Shown here piece after piece: positions 35,515 through 44,873 of a stretch of 64,000 bases of DNA; within the stretch, counting starts at the first letter, position 1; every line of letters starts with the position of its first letter. The DNA comes from Pseudomonas huaxiensis (GTDB lineage: Bacteria; Pseudomonadota; Gammaproteobacteria; Pseudomonadales; Pseudomonadaceae). A program made the translations under genes and the position numbers. Under the pieces are notes generated by a model that saw only the letters and a list, made by a program, of their open reading frames with translations, made no database searches and was not told the origin of the DNA. The stretch is from NCBI RefSeq assembly GCF_003231275.1, contig NZ_QKVL01000016.1, positions 62,001-126,000 of the forward strand. Direction: 5' to 3'.

Positions 35515-37953
35515 ATGAAGTCTGTGTTCACCCACTTGTCCATGGCGCCGGCGTTGCTCGCCGGCTATCTGCTCACCCCGCTGGCCGTCGCCGCCGACAA
35601 AGACACCGCCCTCGACACGGTGATCGTCACCGGCTCACGCGGCAGCGAAGTGCGCACCGTCACCAGCAGCCCGGCGCCGATCGACGTGATCGACAGCGCG
35701 CAACTGGAAAAGACCGGCGAATCCAGCCTGCGCGGCGCCCTGCAGAAAACCCTGCCGTCGTTCTCGCAGCGGCCTTCCGGCACCTCCAACGACAGCATCG
35801 CCCGGCCCTACAGCCTGCGCGGCCTGAACGGTTCCAACGTGCTGGTGCTGGTCAACGGCAAGCGCCGCCACAACAGCGCGGTGATCAACCTCGACTCCAC
35901 CGCCGCCTACGGCACCAACCCGGTGGACCTGGACCTGATCCCGATCAGCGCCATCGACCACGTCGAAGTGCTGCGCGACGGTGCCTCGGCGCAATACGGC
36001 TCCGACGCCATCGCCGGGGTGATCAACATCATCCTCAAGCAGAAGGACAACGGCGGCTCGGTCAGCACCCAGTACGGCGAATACTACGAGAACGGCGACG
36101 GCGGCAACCTGCGCCAGACCCTCAACCAGGGCCTGCCTCTGGGCAGCGACGGCGGCTTCTTCAACTACGCGCTGGACGCCAAGTCGGTGCAGACCGCCAC
36201 GCGCTCGCGCGAAGCCACCGGCAACCTGTACTTCGCCGGAGACCCGCGCAACGCCACCGCCGACCGCGAAGTGCAGAAAAACGGCCTGCCGAAGATCAAG
36301 GCCATCAACCTGTCGTACAACGCCGAACTGCCAGTCAACGACGACCTGACCCTGTACTCGTTCTCCACCTTCAGCAAGCGTGACGCCCGCGGCGGCCAGA
36401 ACTACCGCCGGCCCAACTCCACCAACATCATTCCCGAGATTTACCCGGACGGCACCGCGCCCTTCTACACCCTCGAAGAAACCGACTACCAGGCCGCCGC
36501 CGGCGGCAAGGGCGAGATCGCCGGCTGGCACTGGGACCTCAGCTCCACCTTCGGTCGCGACAAGGGCCAGGCCGGCGCCGACGAAACCCTCAACGCCTCC
36601 CTTGGCCCGACCAGCCCGACCCGCTTCGACACCTACACCAACTACTTCGACCAGTGGACCAACAACCTCGACCTGACCCGCGCTTTCGACGTCGGCCTGA
36701 GCAAGCCGCTGCAAGTGTCCTGGGGCCTGGAACACCGGCACGAGCGCTACAAGACCGAGTCCGACGACCCGCTTTCGTACATCAACGGCGGCTACATCTA
36801 TCCCAGCGGTCCGCTGGCCGGGCAGCCCGGCTCGGTGGGCGCCCAGGGCGCGATCACCCTCACCCCCGAGGACGCCGGCCAGCTCAGCCGCAACAGCTAC
36901 GCCAGCTATGTCGACTTCGGCGTGAACCCCACGGAAAAACTCTGGCTGGGGGTCGCTGCGCGCTTCGAGAAATACGACGACAGCAGCGGCAACACCCGCA
37001 GCGGCAAGTTCTCCGCGCGCTATGACTTCACCCCGACCTTCGCCCTGCGCGGCACCATCAGCAACGGCTTCCGCGCACCGTCACTGTCGCAGTCGGTGTA
37101 CGCCCAGACCGCCAACCAGTACACCACCGTCAACGGCATCGCGCAGTTCGTCGAAGCCAAGACCGTACGGGTCGACTCACCGCTGGCCAAGGCCCTCGGC
37201 GCCGAAGACCTGAGCCCGGAGAAATCGCGCAACTTCAGCCTCGGCCTGACCTGGCAACCGCTGCCCCAGGCCAGCGTGACCCTCGATGCCTACCAGATCG
37301 AGATCCGCGACCGCATCGCCCTCACCGGCTTCCTCTACGGCAACGGCGTCGACCAGCAACTGATCGCCAACGGCTTCAAGCCCGGCTACCGCATCAAGTA
37401 CTTCACCAACGCCGCTGACACCACCACCCGTGGCGTCGACCTGGTGGCCGACTACCGTGTCGATTACGGCCAGTTCGGCAAGGTCAAGTACGGCGTGGGC
37501 GTCAACTACAACAAGACCGAGATCGATGGCATCAAGGAAACCCCGGGCTCGCTCAGGGCTGCAGGCAACAACCTGGAACTGTTCGACCGCGTCGCCCAGG
37601 GCTACCTCACCGTGGCCAACCCCAAGACCAAGGTCATCCTCAGCGCCAACTGGCAGATCGACCGCTTCACCGTCAACGCGGGCCTGACCCGCTACGACAA
37701 GGTCACCGCCCTCGACGCCAACCCCGACTACGACGTGACCTACGGCGCCAAGTGGCTGACCGACCTGGAAGTGGCTTACGCCCTGACCGACAACTTCGAT
37801 ATCGCCGTGGGCGCCAACAACCTGTTCGACGTGCGCGCCGACAACAACGCGTTCCCGGCAGGCGACGTCAACGGTTTCGCCAAATTCGGCTCGATCTCGC
37901 CGTTCGATCCCTACGGCGGCTTCTGGTACACGCGCATCGCCTACAACTTCTGA
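35515..37953 (+). CDS. TonB-dependent outer-membrane receptor
   Basis: An 812-residue receptor. The signal peptide ends near residue 26 (PLAVAADK). A TonB-box-like stretch (LDTVIVTGSRGSEV) lies near 32-45. The plug holds YSLRGLNGSNVLVLVNGKRRHNS near 100-122 and VEVLRDGASAQYGSDAIAGVINI near 153-175. The barrel ends ...GGFWYTRIAYNF. The plug resembles receptors for small organic ligands rather than hydroxamate siderophores. It stands between an SsuA-like protein and an NtaA-type monooxygenase, suggesting uptake of the compound these handle. Confidence 0.92.
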   Translation: MKSVFTHLSMAPALLAGYLLTPLAVAADKDTALDTVIVTGSRGSEVRTVTSSPAPIDVIDSAQLEKTGESSLRGALQKTLPSFSQRPSGTSNDSIARPYSLRGLNGSNVLVLVNGKRRHNSAVINLDSTAAYGTNPVDLDLIPISAIDHVEVLRDGASAQYGSDAIAGVINIILKQKDNGGSVSTQYGEYYENGDGGNLRQTLNQGLPLGSDGGFFNYALDAKSVQTATRSREATGNLYFAGDPRNATADREVQKNGLPKIKAINLSYNAELPVNDDLTLYSFSTFSKRDARGGQNYRRPNSTNIIPEIYPDGTAPFYTLEETDYQAAAGGKGEIAGWHWDLSSTFGRDKGQAGADETLNASLGPTSPTRFDTYTNYFDQWTNNLDLTRAFDVGLSKPLQVSWGLEHRHERYKTESDDPLSYINGGYIYPSGPLAGQPGSVGAQGAITLTPEDAGQLSRNSYASYVDFGVNPTEKLWLGVAARFEKYDDSSGNTRSGKFSARYDFTPTFALRGTISNGFRAPSLSQSVYAQTANQYTTVNGIAQFVEAKTVRVDSPLAKALGAEDLSPEKSRNFSLGLTWQPLPQASVTLDAYQIEIRDRIALTGFLYGNGVDQQLIANGFKPGYRIKYFTNAADTTTRGVDLVADYRVDYGQFGKVKYGVGVNYNKTEIDGIKETPGSLRAAGNNLELFDRVAQGYLTVANPKTKVILSANWQIDRFTVNAGLTRYDKVTALDANPDYDVTYGAKWLTDLEVAYALTDNFDIAVGANNLFDVRADNNAFPAGDVNGFAKFGSISPFDPYGGFWYTRIAYNF

Positions 37954-38005
37954 GCCCACGCAAGCGGCGCGCGCGCAGTGGCGCGGGCGCCCGGAGGAAC
38001 ACCCC

Positions 38006-39325
38006 ATGAGTCAAGCACCCTTCGTCCTCGGCGCCTTTATCCCCGGCACCCTCAGCGGCAGCGCCTGGCGCCTGCCGGAAGCGCCGCTGGACACCTTCAA
38101 GAGCCTGGAGCATTACCAATACATCGCCCGCAAGCTGGAAGCCGGGCGCTTTCACTCGCTGTTCTTCAACGACACCCTCGACGTGAAGATCGACCTGGCC
38201 TTGCAGCGCGGCCCCAACAGCGTGCGCTGGGACCCGCTGATCCTGGCCCCGGCGCTGGCCGCCAGCACCCGCCATATCGGCCTGATCGCCACCGCCAGCA
38301 CCACCTACAACGAGCCCTATAACGTGGCGCGCAAATACGCCGCGCTGGACCACCTCAGCGGCGGTCGCGCCGGCTGGAACCTGGTCACCTCGCTGGGCGG
38401 CGGCGAGAACTTCAACCGCCAGGACCACGTCGATCACGAAGACCGCTACGCCCGCGCCGAAGAGTTCTACGACGTGGTCAGCGGCCTGTGGGATAGCTGG
38501 GCCGACGACGCCTTCATCCAGGACAAGGCCAGCGGCACCTGGCTGGACATCGACAAGCTGCATGTCCTCGACTATCAGGGCGAACACTTCCAGGTGCGCG
38601 GTCCGCTCAACGTCTCGCGCTCGCCGCAAGGCCACCCGGTGGTGGCCCAGGCCGGCGCATCGACCTCCGGCAAGCGCCTGGCCGCGCGGGTTGGCGAACT
38701 GATCTTCACCGCCCAGCACACCATCGAGCAGGGCCAGGCCTTCTACCAGGAAACCAAGCTCGCCGCCGCTGGCTTCGGGCGCGGCGCCAACGAGCTGAAA
38801 ATTCTCCCCGGCGTCTCGCCGGTGGTGGGCAAGACCCTTGCCGAAGCCCAGGCCAAATACGACCGCCAGCAAGAACTGTTGGAGCCCAAGGCGTTTCTCA
38901 GCTCCATCTCGAAATTCGTCAGCCTCGGCTACGACCTCTCCGAACTGCCGTTCGACGAAGTGGTGCCGCTGCCCCCGGAATCCTTCACTACCAACACCCA
39001 CCAGAGCCGGCAGAAGCTGGTGTTCGACCTGATCCGCCGCGAGCGGCCGACCGTTCGCCAGTTGTTCAACCAGCTCACCTCCGGCGGCCATCGCATCCTG
39101 ATCGGCACCCCGCAAAGCATCGCCGACGACCTGCAGGCCTGGTACGAGGCCGGCGCCGCCGATGGCTTCAACATCATGTTCAGCGGCCTGCACTCGGCCA
39201 TCGACGACTTCGTCGACGGCGTGGTCCCGGAGCTGCAACGACGCGGTCTGTTCCAGCGCGAATACGCCGGCACCACGCTGCGGGAAAACCTCGGCTTGCC
39301 GTACCGCACCAACCGCTTTTTCTAA
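38006..39325 (+). CDS. FMNH2-dependent monooxygenase, NtaA/SnaA/DszA family
   Basis: A 439-residue LLM enzyme related to the one at 168-1496. Landmarks are FVLGAFIPGTLSGSAWR at the N-terminus, HLSGGRAGWNLVTSLGGGENFN near 112-135 and EHFQVRGPLNVSRSPQGHPVVAQAGAS near 193-220. AGAADGFNIMFSGL lies near 380. It should need a flavin reductase partner from elsewhere. A purine-rich GGAGG stretch precedes ATG 38006. It is flanked by a TonB receptor and a peptide-type ABC system, which supports oxidative cleavage of an imported organic molecule, perhaps an organosulfur or opine-like compound. Confidence 0.9.
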   Translation: MSQAPFVLGAFIPGTLSGSAWRLPEAPLDTFKSLEHYQYIARKLEAGRFHSLFFNDTLDVKIDLALQRGPNSVRWDPLILAPALAASTRHIGLIATASTTYNEPYNVARKYAALDHLSGGRAGWNLVTSLGGGENFNRQDHVDHEDRYARAEEFYDVVSGLWDSWADDAFIQDKASGTWLDIDKLHVLDYQGEHFQVRGPLNVSRSPQGHPVVAQAGASTSGKRLAARVGELIFTAQHTIEQGQAFYQETKLAAAGFGRGANELKILPGVSPVVGKTLAEAQAKYDRQQELLEPKAFLSSISKFVSLGYDLSELPFDEVVPLPPESFTTNTHQSRQKLVFDLIRRERPTVRQLFNQLTSGGHRILIGTPQSIADDLQAWYEAGAADGFNIMFSGLHSAIDDFVDGVVPELQRRGLFQREYAGTTLRENLGLPYRTNRFF

Positions 39326-39334
39326 GGAACGCCC

Positions 39335-40936
39335 ATGACTCGACCTTTGGCTTCACTAAGCCTGGCGATCGCCCTGGCTCTCGCCGGCTGCGATAACCCA
39401 TCCGGGCAGCAGGCCAACTCCGGCGCCCCCGCGCAGCCCAAGGTGGGCGGCGTGTTGCGGGTGGCCTTCGACGGCGACCCGAACTGCATCGACCCGCAAC
39501 AGGCGGGCAACAACACCGCGCTCAATGTCGGCCGGCAACTGGTGGACTCGCTGACCGACCAGGACCCGCAAACCGCCGAGATCGTGCCGTGGCTGGCGGA
39601 GCGCTGGGAGGTCAGCGACGACTCGCGGCAATTCACCTTCCACCTGCGCGAGGGCGCGACCTTCGCCGATGGCAGCGTGCTCGACGCGGCGGCAGTCAAG
39701 GCCAACGTCGAGGCTATCGTCGCCCTCGGCGCCCAGGCGCAACTGGCCGGGACTTACCTGGCCGGGCTGGAATTGGTCGAGGTGACCGGACCGCTCAGCG
39801 TGCGGATCAGCTTCAAGCAGGCCAACGCGCAGTTCCTTCAGGCCAGCTCGACCATGAGCCTGGGGCTGCTGTCGCCCGCCACCCTCAAGCGCAGCGCCGA
39901 GGAACGCTGCCAGGGCGCGCTGGTCGGCTCCGGGCCGTTCACGGTGAAGAGTTTCGAGCACAACAAACGGGTGCGCATCGAGGCCCGCGCCGACTACGCC
40001 TGGCCGTCGTCCCTCGCCGAACACAAGGGCCGCGCCTGGCTGGACGCCATCGAGTTCCACATCCTGCCGGAATCCGGCGTGCGCCTGGGCAGCCTGGTTT
40101 CAGGGCAGATCGACGTGAACACCAGCGTGCCGGTGCAGGACGAAGCCGTGCTGGACAACCAGGGCATTCCCTCCATCGCCCGGCCCAATCCCGGCATCGT
40201 CTTCAGCCTGACGCCCAACGAATCGCGCCCGCCGCTGGACGACGTGAACGTGCGCCGGGCGCTGAACAAGGCCATCGACCGCAGCCAGTTCAAGGGCGTG
40301 ATTTCCCGCTACCAGAAACCGGCCAGTTCGGTGCTGGCCAGCAGCACGCCGTACTTCCAGGACCTCAGCGCCCAGCTTGCCTATGACCCGGAAGGCGCCG
40401 GCCAACTGCTCGACGCCGCCGGCTGGAGCAAGGGCGCCGACGGCTGGCGCCAGCGTGACGGCAAACGCCTGAGTTTCGCCCTCGACTATTGGCAGGCAAC
40501 CACTCCGGTGCTGGAACTGGCGCAGCAGCAACTGCGTCAGGTCGGCGTCGAGCTGCGCCTGAACAAGTCCACCATCGGTCAGGTCAGCCTGTTGCAGACC
40601 TCGCTCAACTACGAGCTGTGGTTCTTCAACCTGACCCGCGCCGACCCGGACGTGCTGCGCACCGTGTTCCTCTCCAGCGGGCGCAACGTCAACGTCCGCG
40701 GCCCGGCGCCGCTGGACCAGACGCTGCAGGCGTCGGCGGCCAGCCTCGATCCGCAGAAGCGCGGCGCGCTGATCCAGGAGGCCAGCGCCGAGCTGCTCGA
40801 CCAGGGTCATGTGATTCCGCTGGTGGAAGCGGCCACGGTGACCGCGTTCCGCGACGTCGTTCATGGCCTGCATTACGAGGCCTCGACCCGCCTGCAGTTC
40901 TACGACACCTGGCTGGCACAACCGGGGAGCCACTGA
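39335..40936 (+). CDS. Peptide/opine-type ABC substrate-binding lipoprotein
   Basis: A 533-residue family 5 binding protein. The Sec-type signal ends in lipobox LALAGC with Cys20, so it is a lipoprotein and not Tat-dependent like the paralogue at 31675. Mature segments include FDGDPNCIDPQQAGNNTALNVGRQL near 45-70, FHLREGATFADGSVLDAAAVKANVEAI near 105-130 and GSGPFTVKSFEHNKRVRIEARADYAW. It begins 9 bp after the monooxygenase and ends 3 bp before the permease, so it belongs to the following Dpp-type transporter. Confidence 0.92.
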   Translation: MTRPLASLSLAIALALAGCDNPSGQQANSGAPAQPKVGGVLRVAFDGDPNCIDPQQAGNNTALNVGRQLVDSLTDQDPQTAEIVPWLAERWEVSDDSRQFTFHLREGATFADGSVLDAAAVKANVEAIVALGAQAQLAGTYLAGLELVEVTGPLSVRISFKQANAQFLQASSTMSLGLLSPATLKRSAEERCQGALVGSGPFTVKSFEHNKRVRIEARADYAWPSSLAEHKGRAWLDAIEFHILPESGVRLGSLVSGQIDVNTSVPVQDEAVLDNQGIPSIARPNPGIVFSLTPNESRPPLDDVNVRRALNKAIDRSQFKGVISRYQKPASSVLASSTPYFQDLSAQLAYDPEGAGQLLDAAGWSKGADGWRQRDGKRLSFALDYWQATTPVLELAQQQLRQVGVELRLNKSTIGQVSLLQTSLNYELWFFNLTRADPDVLRTVFLSSGRNVNVRGPAPLDQTLQASAASLDPQKRGALIQEASAELLDQGHVIPLVEAATVTAFRDVVHGLHYEASTRLQFYDTWLAQPGSH

Positions 40937-40939
40937 CCG

Positions 40940-41899
40940 ATGACCCTCCAGACCAACCGACGCGCGCTGCTCTGGCGCGTGGCCCAGGCCGCGCTGGTGC
41001 TGTGGGCGGCGTTCACCCTGTCGTTCGCCATCCTCTACGCGCTGCCGGGTGATCCGGTGGCGATCCTCCTGGCCCAGAGCGGAGAGCCGGGCGTGGTGGA
41101 CCCGGCCAAGGTTGCCGAGCTGCGTGCCCGCTATCACCTCGACGGCAGTCTCTGGCAGCAGTACGGCGGCGCGCTGTGGCGGTTGCTGCACCTGGACCTC
41201 GGCACCTCGCTGCAAACCGGCAAGCCCGTGACGCTGACACTCGCCGCAGCACTACCGGCAACCCTGTCGCTGGCGTTCGCCGCGCTGCTGTTGGCGGTGC
41301 CGCTGGGCATCGGCCTGGCACTGGCGGCGCATCAGGTGAGGCGGCGACCGTTGCAGACCGCGCTGCACAATGCGCCGGCGGTGGTTGTCTCGCTGCCGAC
41401 CTTCTGGGTCGGCCTGGTGCTGCTGCAACTGTTCTCCTTCAAGCTGCACTGGCTGCCAGCGATGGGCGACCACGGCCTCGCCAGCCTGGTGTTGCCCGCG
41501 CTGACCCTCGCCCTGCCCTGCGCGGCGATGATCGCCCAGGTGCTCGGCCGCTCGATCGCCAGCGTCAGCCAGCAACCTTTCGTCCAGGCCCTGCGCAGCA
41601 AAGGCGTCGGGCCCTGGCGCCTGCTCTGCGGGCACATCCTGCATAACGCGTCGATCCCCATGCTGAGCCTGGCCGGCACCTTGCTCGGCAACCTGCTGGC
41701 CGGCGCGGTGGTTACCGAAACGGTGTTCTCCCGCGACGGCGTCGGCCGTCTGGCCCAGGCCGCCGTCGCCAGCCAGGACATTGCCGTGGTCCAGGGCGTG
41801 GTGCTGCTCGCCGCGACCTTGTATGTGCTGACTAACCTCGCTACCGACCTGCTGTACCCGCTGCTCGACCCGCGCATCCGCCAAGGGAGCCGTTCATGA
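40940..41899 (+). CDS. ABC transporter permease, DppB-type
   Basis: A 319-residue permease with six hydrophobic segments. The first helix (LWRVAQAALVLWAAFTLSFAILYALPGDPV) ends in the LPGDP motif typical of DppB/OppB. The coupling loop FVQALRSKGVGPWRLLCGHILHNA lies near 213-236. It overlaps the DppC-type gene by 4 bp. It forms half of the membrane channel. Confidence 0.93.
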   Translation: MTLQTNRRALLWRVAQAALVLWAAFTLSFAILYALPGDPVAILLAQSGEPGVVDPAKVAELRARYHLDGSLWQQYGGALWRLLHLDLGTSLQTGKPVTLTLAAALPATLSLAFAALLLAVPLGIGLALAAHQVRRRPLQTALHNAPAVVVSLPTFWVGLVLLQLFSFKLHWLPAMGDHGLASLVLPALTLALPCAAMIAQVLGRSIASVSQQPFVQALRSKGVGPWRLLCGHILHNASIPMLSLAGTLLGNLLAGAVVTETVFSRDGVGRLAQAAVASQDIAVVQGVVLLAATLYVLTNLATDLLYPLLDPRIRQGSRS

Positions 41900-42738
41900 T
41901 CCTGCAACCCGCCTTCGCCGCCAGCCGCCCGCTGCGCTGGCCCGGACTGTCAGTGGCGCTGAGCCTGGCGCTGTTTTTCGTGGTCCTCGGCTGGGCCTTC
42001 TGGCCCGGCCTGTTCACCAGCGCCGACCCGCTGCTGGCCGACCCGACCCAGACCCTGCAAGCACCGTCCGCCCGCCACTGGTTCGGCACCGACCACCTCG
42101 GTCGCGACCTCTACGCCCGCTGCGTGCATGGCGCGGCGCTGTCGTTGCAGGCCACCAGCATCGCCGTCCTGATCGCGCTGGTCGCCGGTAGCTTGCTGGG
42201 TGGTATCGCCGGCTGGTTCGGCGGCGTGGCCGACCGCGTGCTGGCGGTCATCGTCGAAGTGCTGATGGCGATTCCGGCATTGCTGCTGGCGATGGCCATC
42301 GTCACCGCACTGGGCTTCGGCACCCTGGAAATCGCCCTGGCGGTGGGGCTGTCGTCCGTGGCGATCTTCGCCCGCCTGGCCCGTGGCGAAGTGCTGCGCT
42401 GGCGCAGCCGCACCTTTGTCGAGGCGGCGCAGGTGGCCGGTGTCGGATCCTGGACCAACCTGCGTCGGCATGTGCTGCCTCACGCTGCCGGGCCGCTGCT
42501 GGCCCTGGCCGCACTGGAATTCGCCAGCGCGGTGCTGGCGGTGTCGGCGCTGAGCTTCCTCGGTTTCGGCGCACCGCCGCCGCAACCGGAATGGGGCCTG
42601 CTGATCGCCGAAGGGCGCAACTACATGGTGGTGGCCTGGTGGTACACCACCCTGCCGGGGCTGGTGGTGGCCACCGTGGTGCTCGCCACCCAGCAACTGG
42701 CCCGCGGCCTGCAACGTCTTCAGGGAGAAGTCTCATGA
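41896..42738 (+). CDS. ABC transporter permease, DppC-type
   Basis: A 280-residue permease. HWFGTDHLGRDLYARCVHGA near 54-73 is the signature DppC/OppC entry (FGTDxxGRD). The coupling loop FVEAAQVAGVGSWTNLRRHVLPHA lies near 175-198, and SALSFLGFGAPPPQPEWGLLIAEGRNYM near 217-244. It overlaps both neighbours by 4 bp, so transcription and translation are coupled. Confidence 0.93.
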   Translation: MILQPAFAASRPLRWPGLSVALSLALFFVVLGWAFWPGLFTSADPLLADPTQTLQAPSARHWFGTDHLGRDLYARCVHGAALSLQATSIAVLIALVAGSLLGGIAGWFGGVADRVLAVIVEVLMAIPALLLAMAIVTALGFGTLEIALAVGLSSVAIFARLARGEVLRWRSRTFVEAAQVAGVGSWTNLRRHVLPHAAGPLLALAALEFASAVLAVSALSFLGFGAPPPQPEWGLLIAEGRNYMVVAWWYTTLPGLVVATVVLATQQLARGLQRLQGEVS

Positions 42739-44348
42739 GCGCACCACGGGTTCGTATTCACCAGTTCGGCGTGGAATACCCCGGCAGTCCGCAAGCCGCC
42801 GTGGCAGACCTGGACCTGGAAATCGCCGCCGGCGAAATCGTCTGCCTGGTGGGCGAGTCCGGCTCGGGCAAATCCACCACGGCCGCCGCCCTGGCCGGCT
42901 TGCTGCCGCCCGGTGTGCGGCAGACCGGCCAGTTATGGCTGCAAGGCCAAGCCCTCGATCAGCTCGACGAACGCGACTGGCGCGAGCGGCGCGGCCGTCT
43001 GGTCGGCTTCGTACCGCAAGACCCGGGCACTTCGCTGGACCCGGTCAAGACCATCGGCGCCCAGCTTGTCGAAGCCATGACCGTACACGGCGTGGCCAAG
43101 ACCGAAGCACGTCTGCGCGGTGTGGCGCTGCTGCATCAGGTCGGCCTGAAAGACCCCGAGCAATTGCTCAAGCGCTACCCCCATCAATTGTCTGGCGGCA
43201 TGTGCCAGCGGGTGCTGATCGCCATCGCCCTGGCCAACGACCCGCCACTGCTGATCGCCGACGAACCCACCAGCGCCCTCGACGTCAGCGTGCAGCGGCA
43301 GATTCTCGACCGCCTGCAACAATTGGTGCGCGAGCGCGGCAGCAGCCTGCTGCTGATCACCCATGACCTGGCGGTGGCGCTGGACCGCGCCGACCGCATC
43401 CTGGTGATGCGCCATGGCCGCTTGCTGGAAAGCGGCACGCCGAGCCAGTTGTGGCATGCGCCGGAACACCCCTATACCCGCCAGTTGCTCCAGGCTTCGC
43501 CCTTGGCGCGGCTGCAACAACGACGGTCAGCACCGGCCATGGCACAAGGCGAAGCGCTGTTGCAGGTCAGCAGCCTGCAACGGCGCTTCAACCGTCATGG
43601 ACCGGCGGCGGTGGAAGACGTGAGTTTCAGTTTGCAACGGGGCACCACCACCAGCCTGGTGGGCGAGTCGGGCTCGGGCAAATCCACCACGGCGCGAATC
43701 ATCCTCGCCCTGGAACAGGCCAGCGCCGGCAGCGTGCGCTTCGACGGCGAGGAAATCCTCGGCGCCGGGCGCAAGCAACTCCACGGCTATCGACGGCGGG
43801 TGCAACTGGTCTACCAGAACCCCTGGGCCGCCCTCGACCCACGGCACGATTTGCTCGACATCATCGGCGAGCCCTTGCGCGCGTTCGCCATCGGTCAGCG
43901 CCGCAATGACCGCGAGCGCGTGCTGGGACTGCTGGAACGGGTCGGTCTGCCGGGCAACCTGCTGCACCGCCGTCCCGGTCAGCTTTCGGGCGGACAGCGC
44001 CAGCGCGTCGCCATCGCCCGCGCCCTTGCTGCGGAGCCTGAATTGCTGGTGCTGGATGAACCGCTGTCGGCGCTGGATGCGCCGGTACAGGCGCAAGTGC
44101 TGGACCTCTTGCAAAACCTGCAACGTGACCTGGGTCTGACCTACCTGTTCATCTCCCACGACCTCGCCACCGTGCGCGGGATCAGCGATCAGGTGCTGGT
44201 GATGAGCCAGGGCCGGCTGGTGGATCACGGGCCGACCGAGCAAGTGTTCGAACGGCCGGCGAGCGATTACACGCGGCGGTTGCTGGAGGATATGCCGGGG
44301 CAGTTGTTGCCGTTGCGGGGGCGGGAGTTGCAGGTGGCGGGGTTGTGA
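42735..44348 (+). CDS. Fused double ATPase of peptide-type ABC transporter (DppD-DppF)
   Basis: A 537-residue protein joining two ATPase domains. The first has Walker A GESGSGKS near 42, QLSGGMCQRVLIAIALAND and Walker B LLIADEPTSALDVS near 175. The second has Walker A GESGSGKS near 312, QLSGGQRQRVAIARALAAEP and Walker B LLVLDEPLSALDAP near 440. Most Dpp systems carry these as separate proteins; fused forms of this kind (YejF/GsiA-like) are also known. The first signature has MC instead of QR in LSGGMCQR. ATG 42735 overlaps the upstream stop. Confidence 0.93.
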   Translation: MSAPRVRIHQFGVEYPGSPQAAVADLDLEIAAGEIVCLVGESGSGKSTTAAALAGLLPPGVRQTGQLWLQGQALDQLDERDWRERRGRLVGFVPQDPGTSLDPVKTIGAQLVEAMTVHGVAKTEARLRGVALLHQVGLKDPEQLLKRYPHQLSGGMCQRVLIAIALANDPPLLIADEPTSALDVSVQRQILDRLQQLVRERGSSLLLITHDLAVALDRADRILVMRHGRLLESGTPSQLWHAPEHPYTRQLLQASPLARLQQRRSAPAMAQGEALLQVSSLQRRFNRHGPAAVEDVSFSLQRGTTTSLVGESGSGKSTTARIILALEQASAGSVRFDGEEILGAGRKQLHGYRRRVQLVYQNPWAALDPRHDLLDIIGEPLRAFAIGQRRNDRERVLGLLERVGLPGNLLHRRPGQLSGGQRQRVAIARALAAEPELLVLDEPLSALDAPVQAQVLDLLQNLQRDLGLTYLFISHDLATVRGISDQVLVMSQGRLVDHGPTEQVFERPASDYTRRLLEDMPGQLLPLRGRELQVAGL

Positions 44349-44873
44349 GGTTCGGGCTCTCTGTCAAAAGACCGAGTAATGGCTACCAGGTGCATGCCTG
44401 AAGTTTTTCGGCGCTCTCAAGATCGAGCGCCGCCCGCGCGGCGCATCGCGAGCAAGCTCGCTCCTACATTTGTTGCACCGTACCTATCCCTGTCAAGCCA
44501 TGGTTGACCGCCTTGTTTGCATGACGCGGTATCGAGTAGACCCCAACAGCCTCCCCACGATTCATCGCCAAACGCCAAGGGCTGGCAACCCAACTCTCAC
44601 AGGCCATGGCGCGTTGCAACAAATGTAGGAGCGAGCTTGTCGGGGCGCCGAACCGTCGCGATGCGCCGCGCGGGCGGCGCTCGATCTGGAGAACGCTGAA
44701 GATCTCTCGACTAGCACCCGGTCGCCACTAGCCAATTCCCTGACTGGCACTTCATGCTCTCAAGACAGCCCCGAGATGCATAGCTACCTAAGCTTAGGCC
44801 CGAAAAGTCTTTCACAACCCCAACCCCCGCCGCCTATCGTCCCCGTCTGCCCTTCGCCGCAAAGGATTGCCTG
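44349..44873. other. 525-bp gene-free gap
   Basis: Most of this gap is occupied by one large inverted pair of REP-type sequence (separately listed). No ORF within it shows convincing codon use. The last 100 bp before the exporter gene, with GTCTGCCCTTCGCCGCAAAG just upstream of the ATG, must contain its promoter, but I cannot point to clear -35/-10 boxes. Confidence 0.6.
44420..44687. repeat. Large inverted REP pair
   Basis: Left arm 44420-44477 and right arm 44615-44687 are inverted copies, beginning AGATCGAGCGCCGCCCGCGC. The right copy has 15 extra bases (44641-44655, CGGGGCGCCGAACCG) that also occur at 4975-4995. Arms are about 57 bp with a 137-bp spacer. Confidence 0.75.
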
